Positions 1 to 8,482 of a stretch of 64,000 nt of DNA are shown piece after piece. Below the pieces are notes generated by a model, which was not told the origin of the DNA, did no database searches, and saw nothing but the letters and a program-made list of their open reading frames with translations. Each line of letters opens with the position of its first letter. Position 1 is the stretch's first letter. The translations under genes were made by a program, and so were the position numbers. Source of the stretch: JACVRW01 sp963803245 (GTDB lineage Bacteria > Actinomycetota > Thermoleophilia > Solirubrobacterales > Thermoleophilaceae); NCBI GenBank assembly GCA_963803245.1, contig CAWDLI010000014.1, positions 1 through 64,000 of the forward strand, read 5' to 3'.

Positions 1-336
1 CTCGATGTTGTGCCCGTCCGGGTCCAGCACGAACGCGCCGTAGTAGCGCGGGTGGTAAGGCCGCGGACCCGGCGCCCCGTTGTCGCGGCCGCCCGAAGCC
101 AGCGCCGCGGCATGGAAGTGGTCCACCGTGCGCCGGTCGGGAGCCGTGAAGGCGATGTGCACGGGCTCGGCGCCGCCTCCCGAGCGGATGAAGAACCACG
201 GCTTCCCGTCGCGGCCGAAGGCCACGTCTCCCGGGCGGCGGAACAACTCGGACATCCCGAGCGCCTCGAGAGCGCCTGCGTAGAACGCGGCCGAGCGGTC
301 CAGGTCCGACACGCCGATGTAGACGTGGTCGAGCAT
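1..336 (-). CDS. VOC (glyoxalase/bleomycin-resistance fold) protein, 3' end outside window
   Basis: The 112 visible codons start MLDHVYIGVSDLDRSAAFY, the usual opening of a single-domain vicinal-oxygen-chelate protein. Later come GKPWFFIRSGG and, at the window edge, FVLDPDGHNIE, where the final Glu is normally a metal ligand. VOC proteins bind a divalent metal and act as lyases, dioxygenases or resistance proteins; nothing here fixes the substrate. The C-terminus lies beyond position 1. The ATG is 8 nt downstream of a TAGAGT hexamer, which supports this start. Cytoplasmic; the family assignment is firm and the function is unknown. Confidence 0.8.
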   Translation of the reverse strand, partial: MLDHVYIGVSDLDRSAAFYAGALEALGMSELFRRPGDVAFGRDGKPWFFIRSGGGAEPVHIAFTAPDRRTVDHFHAAALASGGRDNGAPGPRPYHPRYYGAFVLDPDGHNIE

Positions 337-344
337 GCCCGCGG

Positions 345-350
345 ACTCTA
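345..350 (-). promoter_or_regulatory. -10 hexamer, leaderless start of the VOC gene
   Basis: TAGAGT on the minus strand ends 8 nt before the ATG at 336, matching the TANNNT-N(6-10)-start pattern seen at many genes in this window. Confidence 0.5.
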
Positions 351-447
351 CGCCCGGCTAGCCTGCGACGGGTGTCGGGGGCCTCTACCCCGGCGCCGCG
401 GGGCGGGCCGCTAACGCGGCGCCGCCCCACTTTGCTCCAGGCATCCA

Positions 448-493
448 GAAAGAAAAAGGCCGCCGGCGTCGTGGGGGCGGAATCGCCGGCGGC
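448..493 (-). terminator. Rho-independent terminator of the DUF3089 gene
   Basis: A perfect 10-bp stem (459-468 with 484-493, GCCGCCGGCG and its complement) closes a 15-nt loop. On the minus strand it is followed by a T-rich run (TTTTTCTTTCT, 448-457). It lies about 70 nt downstream of the DUF3089 stop at 562. This is the clearest intrinsic terminator in the window. The rest of the gap at 337-561 shows only the VOC promoter. Confidence 0.8.
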
Positions 494-561
494 TCACCGG
501 TTGTACCCGGCTCCGCCACAAGTCACTCGTCTGCAACGAACCCCCCACCGGGGACGATTCG

Positions 562-1674
562 CTACCGCTTCGCGTAGGCGGCGGACTGCGCGCCGACCAG
601 GTCCACCAGGTTCCCGAGCGCGATGTTGGCGTCGGTCAGGTGGAGGCCCCAGGTGGGGGCCGGCGAGGCCTTGAACACCGGTGCGCCCTTGCGCGGCGCG
701 GTCTGGAGCACGCTGGCTCCACCCGCCGTGGAGCAGCGGGCGGTGTATGCGCCGCGGGACTCGGCCCACTTGGTGGCGGGTCTCGGGAAGTCCACGCCGA
801 GAAGCGTGATCCCCAGGGCGATCGCCGTGCCGGGCGCGAACGGCTCACTCGGGTTGATGGGGGTGACCGGGGCCGTGCCGCCGCCCAGCGCCGCCGGGTT
901 GGTGCAGAGCACCTGGAGCTTCGGGTCGCCCGTTCGCCCGAACACCGCGTCCTCGGGCACCGGCGCGTTGAAGACCGAGAACGCGATCACGCAGCCGGTC
1001 TGGCGCTTCGAGCGGCAGGCCCGGATGTGCTTGAAGTCTCCGCCCACGTCCTTGCCCTTCCTGACCGTCACGTTCCCGCCGAGCAGGATCGCGGAGACCA
1101 GCTTGCGGCGCACCTTCGGCTTCGGGTCGACCTCCTCGCGGACCATCCGGCGAAGGACGAAGGTCCCCTGCGAGTGGCCCATGATCACCACGCCGCGCCC
1201 CTTGTTGTACTTCCGCAGGTACGTGCGCCAGGCGCTGCGCACGTCGGTGTAGGCGCGTTCGGCCTCGGCGGAGGTGCCGCGCGCGCCCCCGAGGCCGGCC
1301 ACCGTCGCCTGCCGGTACACGGGGGCGAAGACCCGGCAGCGCTGGGAGTAGCGCGCCGCCTGGTAGAGGGCGATCGAGCGCAGCTCCGGGTCGATGCTGA
1401 GCGTGGCGAAAGGCGTCTCCTGGTCGCTGACCGTCGGATAGACGTAGAAGCAGTCGATCTTGGGATGCCTGGTCGCCTTCGGGGTACCGACGCGCACCTT
1501 CTTGTACGACGTCGAGTAGTAGGTCGTCTTGAGCCCGGGCGTGCAGGGGTCGTTCTTGAGGCCCGGCTTGCAGAGCCAGACCGTCTTCGCGGCGGCAGGG
1601 CCGGCGGAGGCGAGCGCGCAGAGCGCCAGAGCGGCGACCAGCAGCGGAAGGAGGGGGCGGTACGGGCGGCTCAC
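562..1674 (-). CDS. Secreted DUF3089 family alpha/beta-hydrolase-like protein
   Basis: This 370-residue protein starts with an N-terminal hydrophobic segment (PLLPLLVAALALCALASAG) ending near AAA, a likely Sec signal. A DUF3089-type body follows: FYVYPTVSD, then CRVFAPVYRQAT, then the nucleophile elbow GHSQGT with its serine about halfway along. The fold is that of lipases and esterases; the substrate is unknown. GTG at 1674 was chosen because a TAGGCT hexamer ends 10 nt upstream (1685-1690). A longer reading to 1716 would overlap the divergent glycosyltransferase. A terminator follows at 448-493. Confidence 0.8.
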   Translation of the reverse strand: MSRPYRPLLPLLVAALALCALASAGPAAAKTVWLCKPGLKNDPCTPGLKTTYYSTSYKKVRVGTPKATRHPKIDCFYVYPTVSDQETPFATLSIDPELRSIALYQAARYSQRCRVFAPVYRQATVAGLGGARGTSAEAERAYTDVRSAWRTYLRKYNKGRGVVIMGHSQGTFVLRRMVREEVDPKPKVRRKLVSAILLGGNVTVRKGKDVGGDFKHIRACRSKRQTGCVIAFSVFNAPVPEDAVFGRTGDPKLQVLCTNPAALGGGTAPVTPINPSEPFAPGTAIALGITLLGVDFPRPATKWAESRGAYTARCSTAGGASVLQTAPRKGAPVFKASPAPTWGLHLTDANIALGNLVDLVGAQSAAYAKR

Positions 1675-1684
1675 GCGGACGCGC

Positions 1685-1701
1685 AGCCTATCGGCTAGGT
1701 T
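1685..1701. promoter_or_regulatory. Back-to-back -10 elements of the DUF3089 / GT4 divergent pair
   Basis: The 36-bp space between the two GTG starts holds TAGGCT (minus, 1685-1690, 10 nt before GTG 1674) and TAGGTT (plus, 1696-1701, 9 nt before GTG 1711). Each would give a leaderless or near-leaderless mRNA. Confidence 0.6.
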
Positions 1702-1710
1702 CGCCGCCCC

Positions 1711-2919
1711 GTGCAAGACCGCCCCGAGAGCCAGGCCCGCGTCGCACCCGTGCTGTCGGTGCTCGCCCGCTACCCGCAGATCTCAGAGACCTTCGTGGAG
1801 GGTGAGCTGCGCGAGCTCGAGGCGCGCGGCGTGCCGGTGGAGGCGGTGGCCCTTGCCCCCGGGCACCCCGACCCCGAGCGCCCGCCGGTGGCCACGGTGG
1901 ACTATCCGGCCGATCACTCCGCAGGTGAGCGCCTGCGCGCGGCGGCCCGGATCGCCCGTGAGCACCCATCGGCCACGGCGGCGTACCTGGCGCGCGAGCG
2001 CTCGTGGCCACCGCCGAACGGCCGCCGGCGCCTGCGCGGGTTGGCGCGAATCGCCCCCTGGGTGCCCCAGGCCCGGCGGGCCCGGCACCTCCACGCCCAC
2101 TTCGCTTCGGAGCCGACCGACATCGCGCGGCTCCTCGCGCGCTTCAGCGGCCGGCCCTACAGCTTCGCCGGACACGCGACGGACGTGTTCCAGGATCCCG
2201 GCGCCCTGCGCGAGAACCTCGCCGGAGCCACGTTCATGGTCACCGACTGCGAGTACAACCGCCGCCACATCGTGGGGGTCGCGCCCGAGCATGCCCACAA
2301 GGTCTCCGTGCTCATTCTCGGCGCCGATCTCGATCGCTTCCGGCGCCTGAGCCCCTACGTGGCCGAGGGTCCCGTGGTGGCAGTTGGCCGCCTGGTGGCG
2401 AAGAAGGGATTCACCGACCTGATCGCGGCCGCGGCGCTGCCGGAGGCGGCGCTCGACGGCCGTGAGGTCCTGATCGTGGGCGAGGGACCCGAACGGTCGG
2501 CGCTGGAGCGGCAGATCGCCGCCACGCGGGCTCCAGTACGGCTGCTCGGTGCGCTCGGCAACGACTCGATCCGGGAGCTGCTCGAGCGAGCGGCGATCGG
2601 GGTGCTGCCGTGCGTGGTGGGACCGGACGGCGACCGCGACTCGATGCCGGTCGCGCTCAAGGAGGCGATGGCGCTCGAGCTGCCGGTGATCGGCACGCGC
2701 GAGGTGGGCCTTCCCGAGCTGATCGACTCGGACCGCGGCCGACTGGTGCCGCCCGCCGATCCGCCGGCCCTGGCGCTGGCGGTCGGTGAGCTTCTCGGCA
2801 TGCCCTCGGGCGACCGCGTGGCCATGGGCCGCGCGGGACGTGCGTTCGTGGAGGCGCATTGCGACCAGCGCCGGCAGGCGGAGCGGCTGCTGGGGCTGAT
2901 CGAGGCGCCTCCCGGCTAG
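1711..2919 (+). CDS. GT4 family glycosyltransferase (WcaL/colanic-acid type)
   Basis: The protein has 402 residues and two Rossmann halves. The N-terminal half carries LARYPQISETFVEGEL, the signature of WcaL/AmsK-like exopolysaccharide glycosyltransferases. The C-terminal half begins near GRLVAKKGF and holds the donor-binding stretch PVALKEAMALELPVIGT (an EX7E-like motif). It should transfer a sugar from an NDP-sugar to a polysaccharide or lipid-linked acceptor on the cytoplasmic face. The start is GTG, 9 nt after TAGGTT. Its TAG stop overlaps the stop of the convergent CAP gene within CTAG (2916-2919). Exact sugar and acceptor are unknown. Confidence 0.85.
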   Translation: MQDRPESQARVAPVLSVLARYPQISETFVEGELRELEARGVPVEAVALAPGHPDPERPPVATVDYPADHSAGERLRAAARIAREHPSATAAYLARERSWPPPNGRRRLRGLARIAPWVPQARRARHLHAHFASEPTDIARLLARFSGRPYSFAGHATDVFQDPGALRENLAGATFMVTDCEYNRRHIVGVAPEHAHKVSVLILGADLDRFRRLSPYVAEGPVVAVGRLVAKKGFTDLIAAAALPEAALDGREVLIVGEGPERSALERQIAATRAPVRLLGALGNDSIRELLERAAIGVLPCVVGPDGDRDSMPVALKEAMALELPVIGTREVGLPELIDSDRGRLVPPADPPALALAVGELLGMPSGDRVAMGRAGRAFVEAHCDQRRQAERLLGLIEAPPG

Positions 2920-3476
2920 CGCCGGGTGGCCACGCCGAAGTTGATGACGTAGGTCGCGCCGGTGTCGTACGAGGCGTGCACCGGCGTGCGCCGCGCCACC
3001 CACACGCCCACCTCGCGGAAGCTCGCGCGGAGCATGTTCTCGCGGTGCTCCGGGCTGTGCATCAGCGCGCGCACCCGGTCGGCCGGCGAGGAGAACGGGC
3101 CCGCCCCCCAGACCAGGTTCTCTCCCACGAACCAGCGAGTCCCGGGTGTCATGTACCCGGCGGCGCGGATCCTGTCCGCGGGCGCACTGCCCCTGAGCGA
3201 GACGTGCGCGAAGTAGCGCTTGCTGACCATGTCCGCGGCGTGCCAGCGGGCGGCCAGCCGCAGCTTGGGGTTCACCGTCAGCCTGCTCAGCCCGTGGCGG
3301 GCACGCTGGCGATTGACGAGGCAGAACGTCGCCAGCCGCAGCTTCTTCGCGGTCGTCTGGCTGGCCTGGGTATGGCCGAGATCACAGGAGCTGGCCATCG
3401 CCGGGCCGGCCGGAATGGCTACGGCGGCAGTTGTGAGGAACAGGGCGAGGGGGAGCTTTGAGCGGGGGCGTCGCAT
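2916..3476 (-). CDS. Secreted CAP-domain (SCP/YkwD-like) protein
   Basis: The 186-residue protein has a signal peptide (KLPLALFLTTAAVAIPAG, cleavage likely near AMA-SS) and a CAP domain: FCLVNRQRARHGLS, RWHAADMVSKRYFAHVS, GENLVWG, HSPEHRENML and ASYDTGATYVINFG. The two CAP His residues and the Glu of GENL are present. Bacterial CAP proteins are extracellular; some are lytic or cell-wall-linked, but most are uncharacterised. ATG 3476 puts the signal peptide at the terminus; an in-frame GTG at 3515 would add 13 residues. Stops overlap with the convergent GT4 gene. Confidence 0.85.
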   Translation of the reverse strand: MRRPRSKLPLALFLTTAAVAIPAGPAMASSCDLGHTQASQTTAKKLRLATFCLVNRQRARHGLSRLTVNPKLRLAARWHAADMVSKRYFAHVSLRGSAPADRIRAAGYMTPGTRWFVGENLVWGAGPFSSPADRVRALMHSPEHRENMLRASFREVGVWVARRTPVHASYDTGATYVINFGVATRR

Positions 3477-3625
3477 GCCTACCCGATCGCCGCATGCACG
3501 GCGAGCGATCAGCACTGCACGAGAACGCTGCAGCTTTGCCCCGCCTAGCTGTGCGCATCTTGGTCCAGCGGGGCTCCGGGCCCCCGGCGCCGGGAGGCCT
3601 GCACGGAATGACCCGCCCGATCGGC

Positions 3626-4180
3626 CTAGCGGTCGGGGCGGGCCGGATAGACATCGTCAATCGTGGTGAGCGGCGTGTACGGCGCGTCGCCCGACGCGGC
3701 GCGGATGGCCGCCTCGCCGCCCGCCAGCCGGTCGAGGACGCTCACCACGCCCACGATCTCGAGGCCCTCCTCGCGTATCCGCTCGATCGCCTGGACGGTC
3801 GACCCACCGGTTGTGACCACGTCCTCGACGACCAGGCAGCGATCGCCCTCGTCGAGCGCGGGACCCTCGATCCAGCGCTGGAGGCCGTGCTGCTTGCGGT
3901 CCTTTCTTACGAAGAACGCCTTCACCGGCGCCCCGGCGGCGAGCGCGGCGCAGGCCACCGGGTCGGCGCCCATCGTCATCCCTCCCACGGCGGTGGCTCC
4001 GGTCTCCTCCGCCGCCTCGCGCACGAGCGCGCCCAGCGCGAGGAAGCCCTCGGGCCGGAGGATCGCCCGTTTGGCGTCCACGTAGTACTGGGCGGTGCGA
4101 CCGCTGGTGAGAGTCACCTCTCCGATCACGAGCGCGTGCTCGCGCAGCTCGGCCACCAGCCGTTCGCGGGCGTCAGACAT
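3626..4180 (-). CDS. pyrE: Orotate phosphoribosyltransferase
   Basis: PyrE makes OMP from orotate and PRPP in pyrimidine synthesis. The protein is 184 residues, the normal length. It has FTLTSGR-like substrate contacts (VTLTSGRTAQYYVD), FFVRKDRKQHG (lysines contacting PRPP) and the PRPP loop CLVVEDVVTTGGST. ATG 4180 is the natural start. It is cytoplasmic and expected to act as a dimer. It stands apart from other pyr genes, and its neighbours are unrelated envelope proteins. Confidence 0.95.
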   Translation of the reverse strand: MSDARERLVAELREHALVIGEVTLTSGRTAQYYVDAKRAILRPEGFLALGALVREAAEETGATAVGGMTMGADPVACAALAAGAPVKAFFVRKDRKQHGLQRWIEGPALDEGDRCLVVEDVVTTGGSTVQAIERIREEGLEIVGVVSVLDRLAGGEAAIRAASGDAPYTPLTTIDDVYPARPDR

Positions 4181-4228
4181 GCATGCAGCGGTGGGACGCA
4201 GGTGTCAGGTTCCGCACGGCGGCTGCCG

Positions 4229-4681
4229 ATGGTAACCGCGATGGGTGCCCTGATCCGCTGGATAGCGATTGTCACGTCGGTCATCGTGGCCCTCGGCTTC
4301 CTCGCCTTTGCCGTGGACGAGATGGACCGCGGGTCCCAGGAACAGCAGAACCAGCTGGCCGACGGGCTGAAGGACCTGGACCCCGAGGACGCCGCGGCCT
4401 TGGGCAAGGTCGACGCCTCTATCGGCGATCCCGCGCCCTCCGCAGCCGAGGAGCGGCTGCGGGAGCAGGAGCACGGAGCTGCCCGCGAGGTCATCGACGA
4501 CATGAACGACGTGCTGCTGGCGCCGTTCGCCGGTCTGATCGACTCCGACAACGGCTGGGTCAACCACGGGATCCCGTCGCTGCTGGCCCTGCTCGTCTAC
4601 GGGCTGGGCCTGGCCACGCTCGCCAACATGTGGCCGAAGCGCCGCGCGCACAGCGGCGACTGGCGAACCGGAACGGCCTAG
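4229..4681 (+). CDS. Small two-helix membrane protein, unknown function
   Basis: About 150 residues. It has a membrane helix near the N-terminus (IAIVTSVIVALGFLAFAV), an acidic polar middle rich in Asp, Glu and Gln (EEQQ-type, likely helical) and a second helix (IPSLLALLVYGLGLATLA) before a basic tail. I do not recognise a named family. ATG at 4229 and ATG at 4241 are both possible; neither has a clear Shine-Dalgarno. It is divergent from pyrE with 48 nt between. The reading frame stays open far upstream, but that part is antisense to pyrE and not coding-like. Ends 4 nt before the convergent L,D-transpeptidase stop. Confidence 0.6.
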   Translation: MVTAMGALIRWIAIVTSVIVALGFLAFAVDEMDRGSQEQQNQLADGLKDLDPEDAAALGKVDASIGDPAPSAAEERLREQEHGAAREVIDDMNDVLLAPFAGLIDSDNGWVNHGIPSLLALLVYGLGLATLANMWPKRRAHSGDWRTGTA

Positions 4682-4685
4682 CCGG

Positions 4686-5688
4686 CTACTGGTAGACGTA
4701 GATCGGGTCGCCGATGTCGACCCAATCGAAGATCTGGCGCGCGTTGGGGATGGGCACGCGCAGGCAGCCGTGGCTGGCCGGGTAGGTCGGGACGTCGACG
4801 TAGCCGTGAATCGCGTAGCCGCGGATGAAGTAGCTCGAGTCGACCATGCCCTTGGCGTTCGTGCCCGGCGTCTGCAGATAGAAGTTGAACTTCCCGAAGA
4901 CGGTGGGAGTGGCCGGCGCGCCCGAGGAGGAGTGATAGATGCGGTAGGGGCGCCCGCCCTTGGCCAGCACCAGCACCTGGCGCGACCAGTCGAACTCCAC
5001 GTGCTTGCCGTTCTTCCCGGCCTTCGGGTAGCGGAGCCTGTACGCCCCATGCCCGCGGAAAAGCTTCTGGTAGACCGCGTTGCTCGCGTAGCCGTTCACG
5101 CCCATCCCGTTGGTCTTCTGGAACGCGATCACGGCACGCGCGGTGGCGGAGTCGAAGTAGCCGGTGACGGGCGTGGCGAAGTGGAGTGACGCCAGCGCGC
5201 GCTGCAGGAGGATGACGTGAGCGCCCCTGGCGCCCTCGCCGGCCTGCCAGTTGACCACGTTGATCGTGCGGTCCTTGGCGCGGAAGGCAAGCTGCTGCGG
5301 GCTGGCCGCGTGCTTCACGACGAGCCTGAGCTTGCCGGAGCCGCCGACCTGGAAGCGGAACGTGAACCGTCCGCCGGCGCGGACCGTCCGCCGGACCTTC
5401 TTGCTCTGCTTGCCCTTGCGAACGACCTGGAGCGTGACCACCTGGCCCGGCACGAACGGGCGCGCGCGGCCGCGCAGCACCACGGTCTGACCGGGCGCGA
5501 AGTAGCGCGCCTTCTTCGTCGCCAGGCCGCCGGCCACTCCGAACGAGGCGGACCCGGCCACCGGAACCGGAGCGGGCGCGGGCGGTGCGGGTGGCGCCGG
5601 CGGCAGGCACGGGCGGGGTCTGCGCGGCGGCCGCGGGCGCTACCGCGAGCACCGCGACGCCGATCGAGAGGGCCAGGCGAGCGATCAT
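4686..5688 (-). CDS. L,D-transpeptidase (YkuD) with peptidoglycan-binding domain; frame broken near the N-terminus
   Basis: Two frames make one protein. Frame 1 starts at ATG 5688 (8 nt after TAGTTT) and gives a signal peptide, MIARLALSIGVAVLAVAP, then AAAAQTPPVP. Frame 2 covers a Pro/Ala linker from about 5604, a beta-rich region, a PG_binding_1-like repeat (LLQRALASLHF...TGYFDSATARAVIAFQK) and a YkuD domain with IHGYVDVP and the catalytic SHGCLRVP. Joining them needs one extra base to be skipped between about 5580 and 5604. The enzyme would make 3-3 cross-links or attach proteins to peptidoglycan outside the membrane. The intact promoter, signal and linker suggest either a sequence error or a very recent lesion. 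Confidence 0.75.
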
Positions 5689-5696
5689 CCGACGCG

Positions 5697-5702
5697 AAAC
5701 TA
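5697..5702 (-). promoter_or_regulatory. -10 hexamer of the L,D-transpeptidase gene
   Basis: TAGTTT (minus) ends 8 nt before ATG 5688. It supports the signal-peptide start as the true gene start, and hence the frameshift reading of this gene. Confidence 0.5.
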
Positions 5703-5749
5703 TGGCAGGAGCGGCAGAAAAGATGAGTCGATCGAGGCGGCCCGCCGGG

Positions 5750-6583
5750 TCATCGCGGGACCGGCGCCGGTGCCGAGAGGCGCGGGAGCAGCGCGCACGC
5801 GGCGATCATCAGCGGACCGAGCACCGCGGACACCTCCCAGCCGTCGGCCTGGGCCCCGTAGGCGATCGAGTTGTTGATCGAGTGCATGGCGATCACCGGA
5901 TAGAGGGAGCCGGTCTTCTCGTAGACCATGCAGAAGATGAAGCCGAGCAGCGCGAGCGGGGGAAGGATCAGGAGCGCGTCCGACCCGGAGAAGTCGAAGT
6001 GGATGAGCCCGAACAGAGCTCCGTCGATCGCGGCGGCGCCGAGCGGGACGAAGCGTGAGCGCAGGGCGCGGTAGAAGAAGCCGCGGAAGAAGAACTCCTC
6101 CGCGAACGGCGCCACGCAGACGATCATGACCCCGGCGGCGATCATGCCGAACGTGCCCTGGTCGCTCCCCAGGTCCTCGGCCACCGTCTGCTCGGCGTCC
6201 GGCTGCACCGCCACGGAGTAGATGGCGGCCAGCACGTAGAAGCTGACCATCCCGAGGGCGGCCCAGCCGACCGCGGGCCAGAGCTTCGTGCGGCGCAGCC
6301 CGAAATGCCACGCCCTCGGGCGGCGCGTGAACGAGGCGAAGAGCACCGCCGTGGCCACGAAGATCGCGCTCTGGATGAGCGTCGCGACGATGGTGAAGGT
6401 GGGGTCGTCCTCGGCGGATCCCTCGACGCCGATCGTGAACACCGACACGATCCCGACGGCGATGAGCGTGGCGCTCAGCGCCACCAGGAAGCCGACGGCC
6501 GCGTACCACGGCGGCCAGCGCGGAGCCGCACCCTCCGGAAGCTCGGGCGGGTCGGGCGGGCGATGGCTGACCGCTACGTGCAT
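5750..6583 (-). CDS. CPBP family intramembrane metalloprotease
   Basis: The protein has 277 residues and about eight hydrophobic segments. The three CPBP (Abi/CAAX protease-like) motifs are in order: EEFFFRG (EExxxR), FGLIHFDF (FxxxH) and HSINN (HxxxN), all within the C-terminal half. The Glu and His residues would bind zinc inside the membrane. Family members process prenylated or membrane substrates, or bacteriocin-related peptides; no substrate can be inferred here. ATG 6583 lies 9 nt after TAGTCT. The stop is about 60 nt upstream of the L,D-transpeptidase start, so co-expression is possible but that gene has its own -10. Confidence 0.88.
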   Translation of the reverse strand: MHVAVSHRPPDPPELPEGAAPRWPPWYAAVGFLVALSATLIAVGIVSVFTIGVEGSAEDDPTFTIVATLIQSAIFVATAVLFASFTRRPRAWHFGLRRTKLWPAVGWAALGMVSFYVLAAIYSVAVQPDAEQTVAEDLGSDQGTFGMIAAGVMIVCVAPFAEEFFFRGFFYRALRSRFVPLGAAAIDGALFGLIHFDFSGSDALLILPPLALLGFIFCMVYEKTGSLYPVIAMHSINNSIAYGAQADGWEVSAVLGPLMIAACALLPRLSAPAPVPR

Positions 6584-6590
6584 CGGGCCC

Positions 6591-7259
6591 TCAGACTAGG
6601 GAGGCGAGCTCCCCGAGCGAGCGCACCGTGGGAATCCCCGCAGGTGCCGATCCGTCCCGGTCCACGAGCACGGCGCGCACGCCCGCCGCGCGTGCGCCGG
6701 CCACGTCGTTCTCCGGGGAGTCGCCCACGTGGAGCGCCTCCTCCGGCTCCGCGCCGGCCAGCTCGAGGGCACGCCTGAACGGCGCCGGGTCGGGCTTGGC
6801 GGCGCCCACCACGGCGGAGGACACGACCTCGTCGACCAGGTCGAGCAGACCCGGGGGGCGGAGCCACTCGGGCAGCGAGCAGTCCCAGTTGCTGACCACG
6901 ATCAGGGCGTGACCGGCGGCGCGGAGCTCGCGCAGGGCGGGTGCGGCGTCGGGGAAGGCCGTGAACTCGAGCGCCCCGAGCATCACGCGGCGCGCCGTCG
7001 CGTGGTCGAGTCCCGGGAGCCCGAGCGCCTCCCGCAACGCCTCGGCGCAGCGATCGCGAAGGTCGTCGAGCGCCGCGGGATCGGAACCGTCCAGGTGATG
7101 TGCCAGGTAGTAGGCGATCTCGGCCCCGAAACCGGCCGCGGCGCGCTCCTCGTCCACCTCGAATCCGGCCTCCTCCAGCAGCGCCCTCAGCCGTGGCGCG
7201 GGCGGCTGCAGCTCCACGAGCGTGCCGAGCGCGTCGAGCAGGACCACGCGGCGGCTCAT
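6591..7259 (-). CDS. HAD superfamily hydrolase (haloacid-dehalogenase-like variant)
   Basis: The 222-residue protein has all four HAD motifs: LLDALGTLVEL (nucleophile Asp), VVSNWD (motif II), GAAKPDP (motif III Lys) and HVGDSPENDVAGA (motif IV). The usual second Asp of motif I is Leu here (DALGT), as in dehalogenase-like and HDHD3-like members. Phosphatase activity is therefore less certain than for a DxD protein. ATG 7259 overlaps the TGA of the upstream mannosyltransferase (TCAT, 7256-7259), so the two are translationally coupled. Substrate unknown. Confidence 0.85.
   Translation of the reverse strand: MSRRVVLLDALGTLVELQPPAPRLRALLEEAGFEVDEERAAAGFGAEIAYYLAHHLDGSDPAALDDLRDRCAEALREALGLPGLDHATARRVMLGALEFTAFPDAAPALRELRAAGHALIVVSNWDCSLPEWLRPPGLLDLVDEVVSSAVVGAAKPDPAPFRRALELAGAEPEEALHVGDSPENDVAGARAAGVRAVLVDRDGSAPAGIPTVRSLGELASLV
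6593..6598 (-). promoter_or_regulatory. -10 hexamer of the CPBP gene
   Basis: TAGTCT on the minus strand, 9 nt before ATG 6583; leaderless-type spacing. Confidence 0.5.
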
Positions 7260-8482
7260 GCGATGAAGTGCCAGGTGGCGTACTGGGCCGTGAACAGGCC
7301 GAGCCCGATCGCGGACAGCGCCACCGTGAGGTCCGTCCAGCGCCGCTCCTCGCAGAACAGTGCCAGCCACATGAAGATCGGGAAGAGCACGGCGAGGAAT
7401 CGTGGCAGCGACATGAGCGGCTGCGGTCCGACCGGGAATGAGAGCGGGAGCGCCAGCGCCGTGACCACGTAGGCGCCGTAGGGCAGCGGGAGGCGGCGCC
7501 ACACACCGACGGAGGCCACCGCGGCGAACGCCAGGAAGCCCAGGAGCATCACGTTGATGGCGGCGACCCGGTAGGGATCGCCGCCGGCCTGCTCGAAGTA
7601 CACGTGCGAGCGCTGGCCCGACCCCAGCTGGCGCACGCCGTCGATCGCGGCGCGCAGGCCGTCCCAGGCGCCAACGAAGGGCCCCGCGAAGTCGCGCGAC
7701 CAGGCGTCCTGCACTTCGAGGAAGCGGAGCGCGTCGCCCTCGCTGAGACCGAGGAAGAGCGCGTACGCCGCGATCCCGAGCGGCGCCAGCGCCAGCAACG
7801 CGGCGTCGCGCGCCCTGCGGGGCCGCGAGGTCCACCAGAACAGCGCGAGCGGCAGCAGCAGCACGATCCCGGCGCTGCGTGTGGCCGACGCGGCGGCGGC
7901 GCAGGCGCCCGCCGCCGCCCAGCGCCCGGTCCGGGCCGAGTAGAACGCGCCGACCGAGGCGAGCAGGAAGAGGCTCTCGGAATACGGGGCGCCGAAGAAG
8001 AGCGCGCCGGGGAAGACCGCGAGCAGCAGCAGCGTGGAGGGCGCGAGCTCGCGCCCCAGCTCGAGCGCCACCAGTCTGTGGAGCACCACGAGCGCTCCGA
8101 GGAACGCCGCCAGCGACACCAGGTACGCGCCGATCAGCAGGGCGCCGCCGGAGCCGCCCCCCAGCTCGGCGAGCCCGCGCGCCAGCAGCGGATAGAGGGG
8201 AAAGAAGGCGGCGCGCACCTCGCTGTCCGCATAGCCCGACTCGGCGATGCGGAGGTACCAGACGCTGTCCCAGCGGGCGAGCGGGGAGAGCAGCGTGTCG
8301 CCCGCCCCTCCCAGTGGGTGGGTGAGCGCCGGCTCGTCGAACTTCTGGGCGTTCTCCGCCGCCAATCCGCCGGTCGCAGGGCCGAACGAGAGCGCGGCGA
8401 AGACAGCCACGAGCAGCACTGCCGCGCGCGTGGCCGCGAAAACACGCCCTGCCGCGCGGAAGCCCTCGGGGTCAAACGTCAT
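7256..8482 (-). CDS. Polytopic PIG-V-like mannosyltransferase (GT-C fold)
   Basis: About 408 residues with many hydrophobic segments. The first outer loop carries RWDSVWYLRIAESGY, the signature of PIG-V-like (GPI mannosyltransferase II) proteins. AAFFPLYPLLAR, GALFFGAPYSESLFLL and LPRFLAVLFPIF follow. Bacterial relatives use polyprenyl-phosphate-linked mannose or similar donors to glycosylate envelope lipids or proteins on the outer face. ATG 8482 is preferred; an in-frame ATG at 8491 adds three residues. The start codon overlaps the divergent MscS start (CATG). It is coupled to the downstream HAD gene. Confidence 0.8.
   Translation of the reverse strand: MTFDPEGFRAAGRVFAATRAAVLLVAVFAALSFGPATGGLAAENAQKFDEPALTHPLGGAGDTLLSPLARWDSVWYLRIAESGYADSEVRAAFFPLYPLLARGLAELGGGSGGALLIGAYLVSLAAFLGALVVLHRLVALELGRELAPSTLLLLAVFPGALFFGAPYSESLFLLASVGAFYSARTGRWAAAGACAAAASATRSAGIVLLLPLALFWWTSRPRRARDAALLALAPLGIAAYALFLGLSEGDALRFLEVQDAWSRDFAGPFVGAWDGLRAAIDGVRQLGSGQRSHVYFEQAGGDPYRVAAINVMLLGFLAFAAVASVGVWRRLPLPYGAYVVTALALPLSFPVGPQPLMSLPRFLAVLFPIFMWLALFCEERRWTDLTVALSAIGLGLFTAQYATWHFIA

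Noticed and set aside
3458..4228. Long open frame upstream of the small membrane protein
   Set aside because: It is antisense to pyrE and part of the CAP gene, lacks family features, and only the part from 4229 or 4241 has membrane-protein character.
7604..8480. Open plus-strand frames antisense to the mannosyltransferase
   Set aside because: Composition is Arg/Gly-rich shadow coding; the opposite strand has a clear membrane enzyme.
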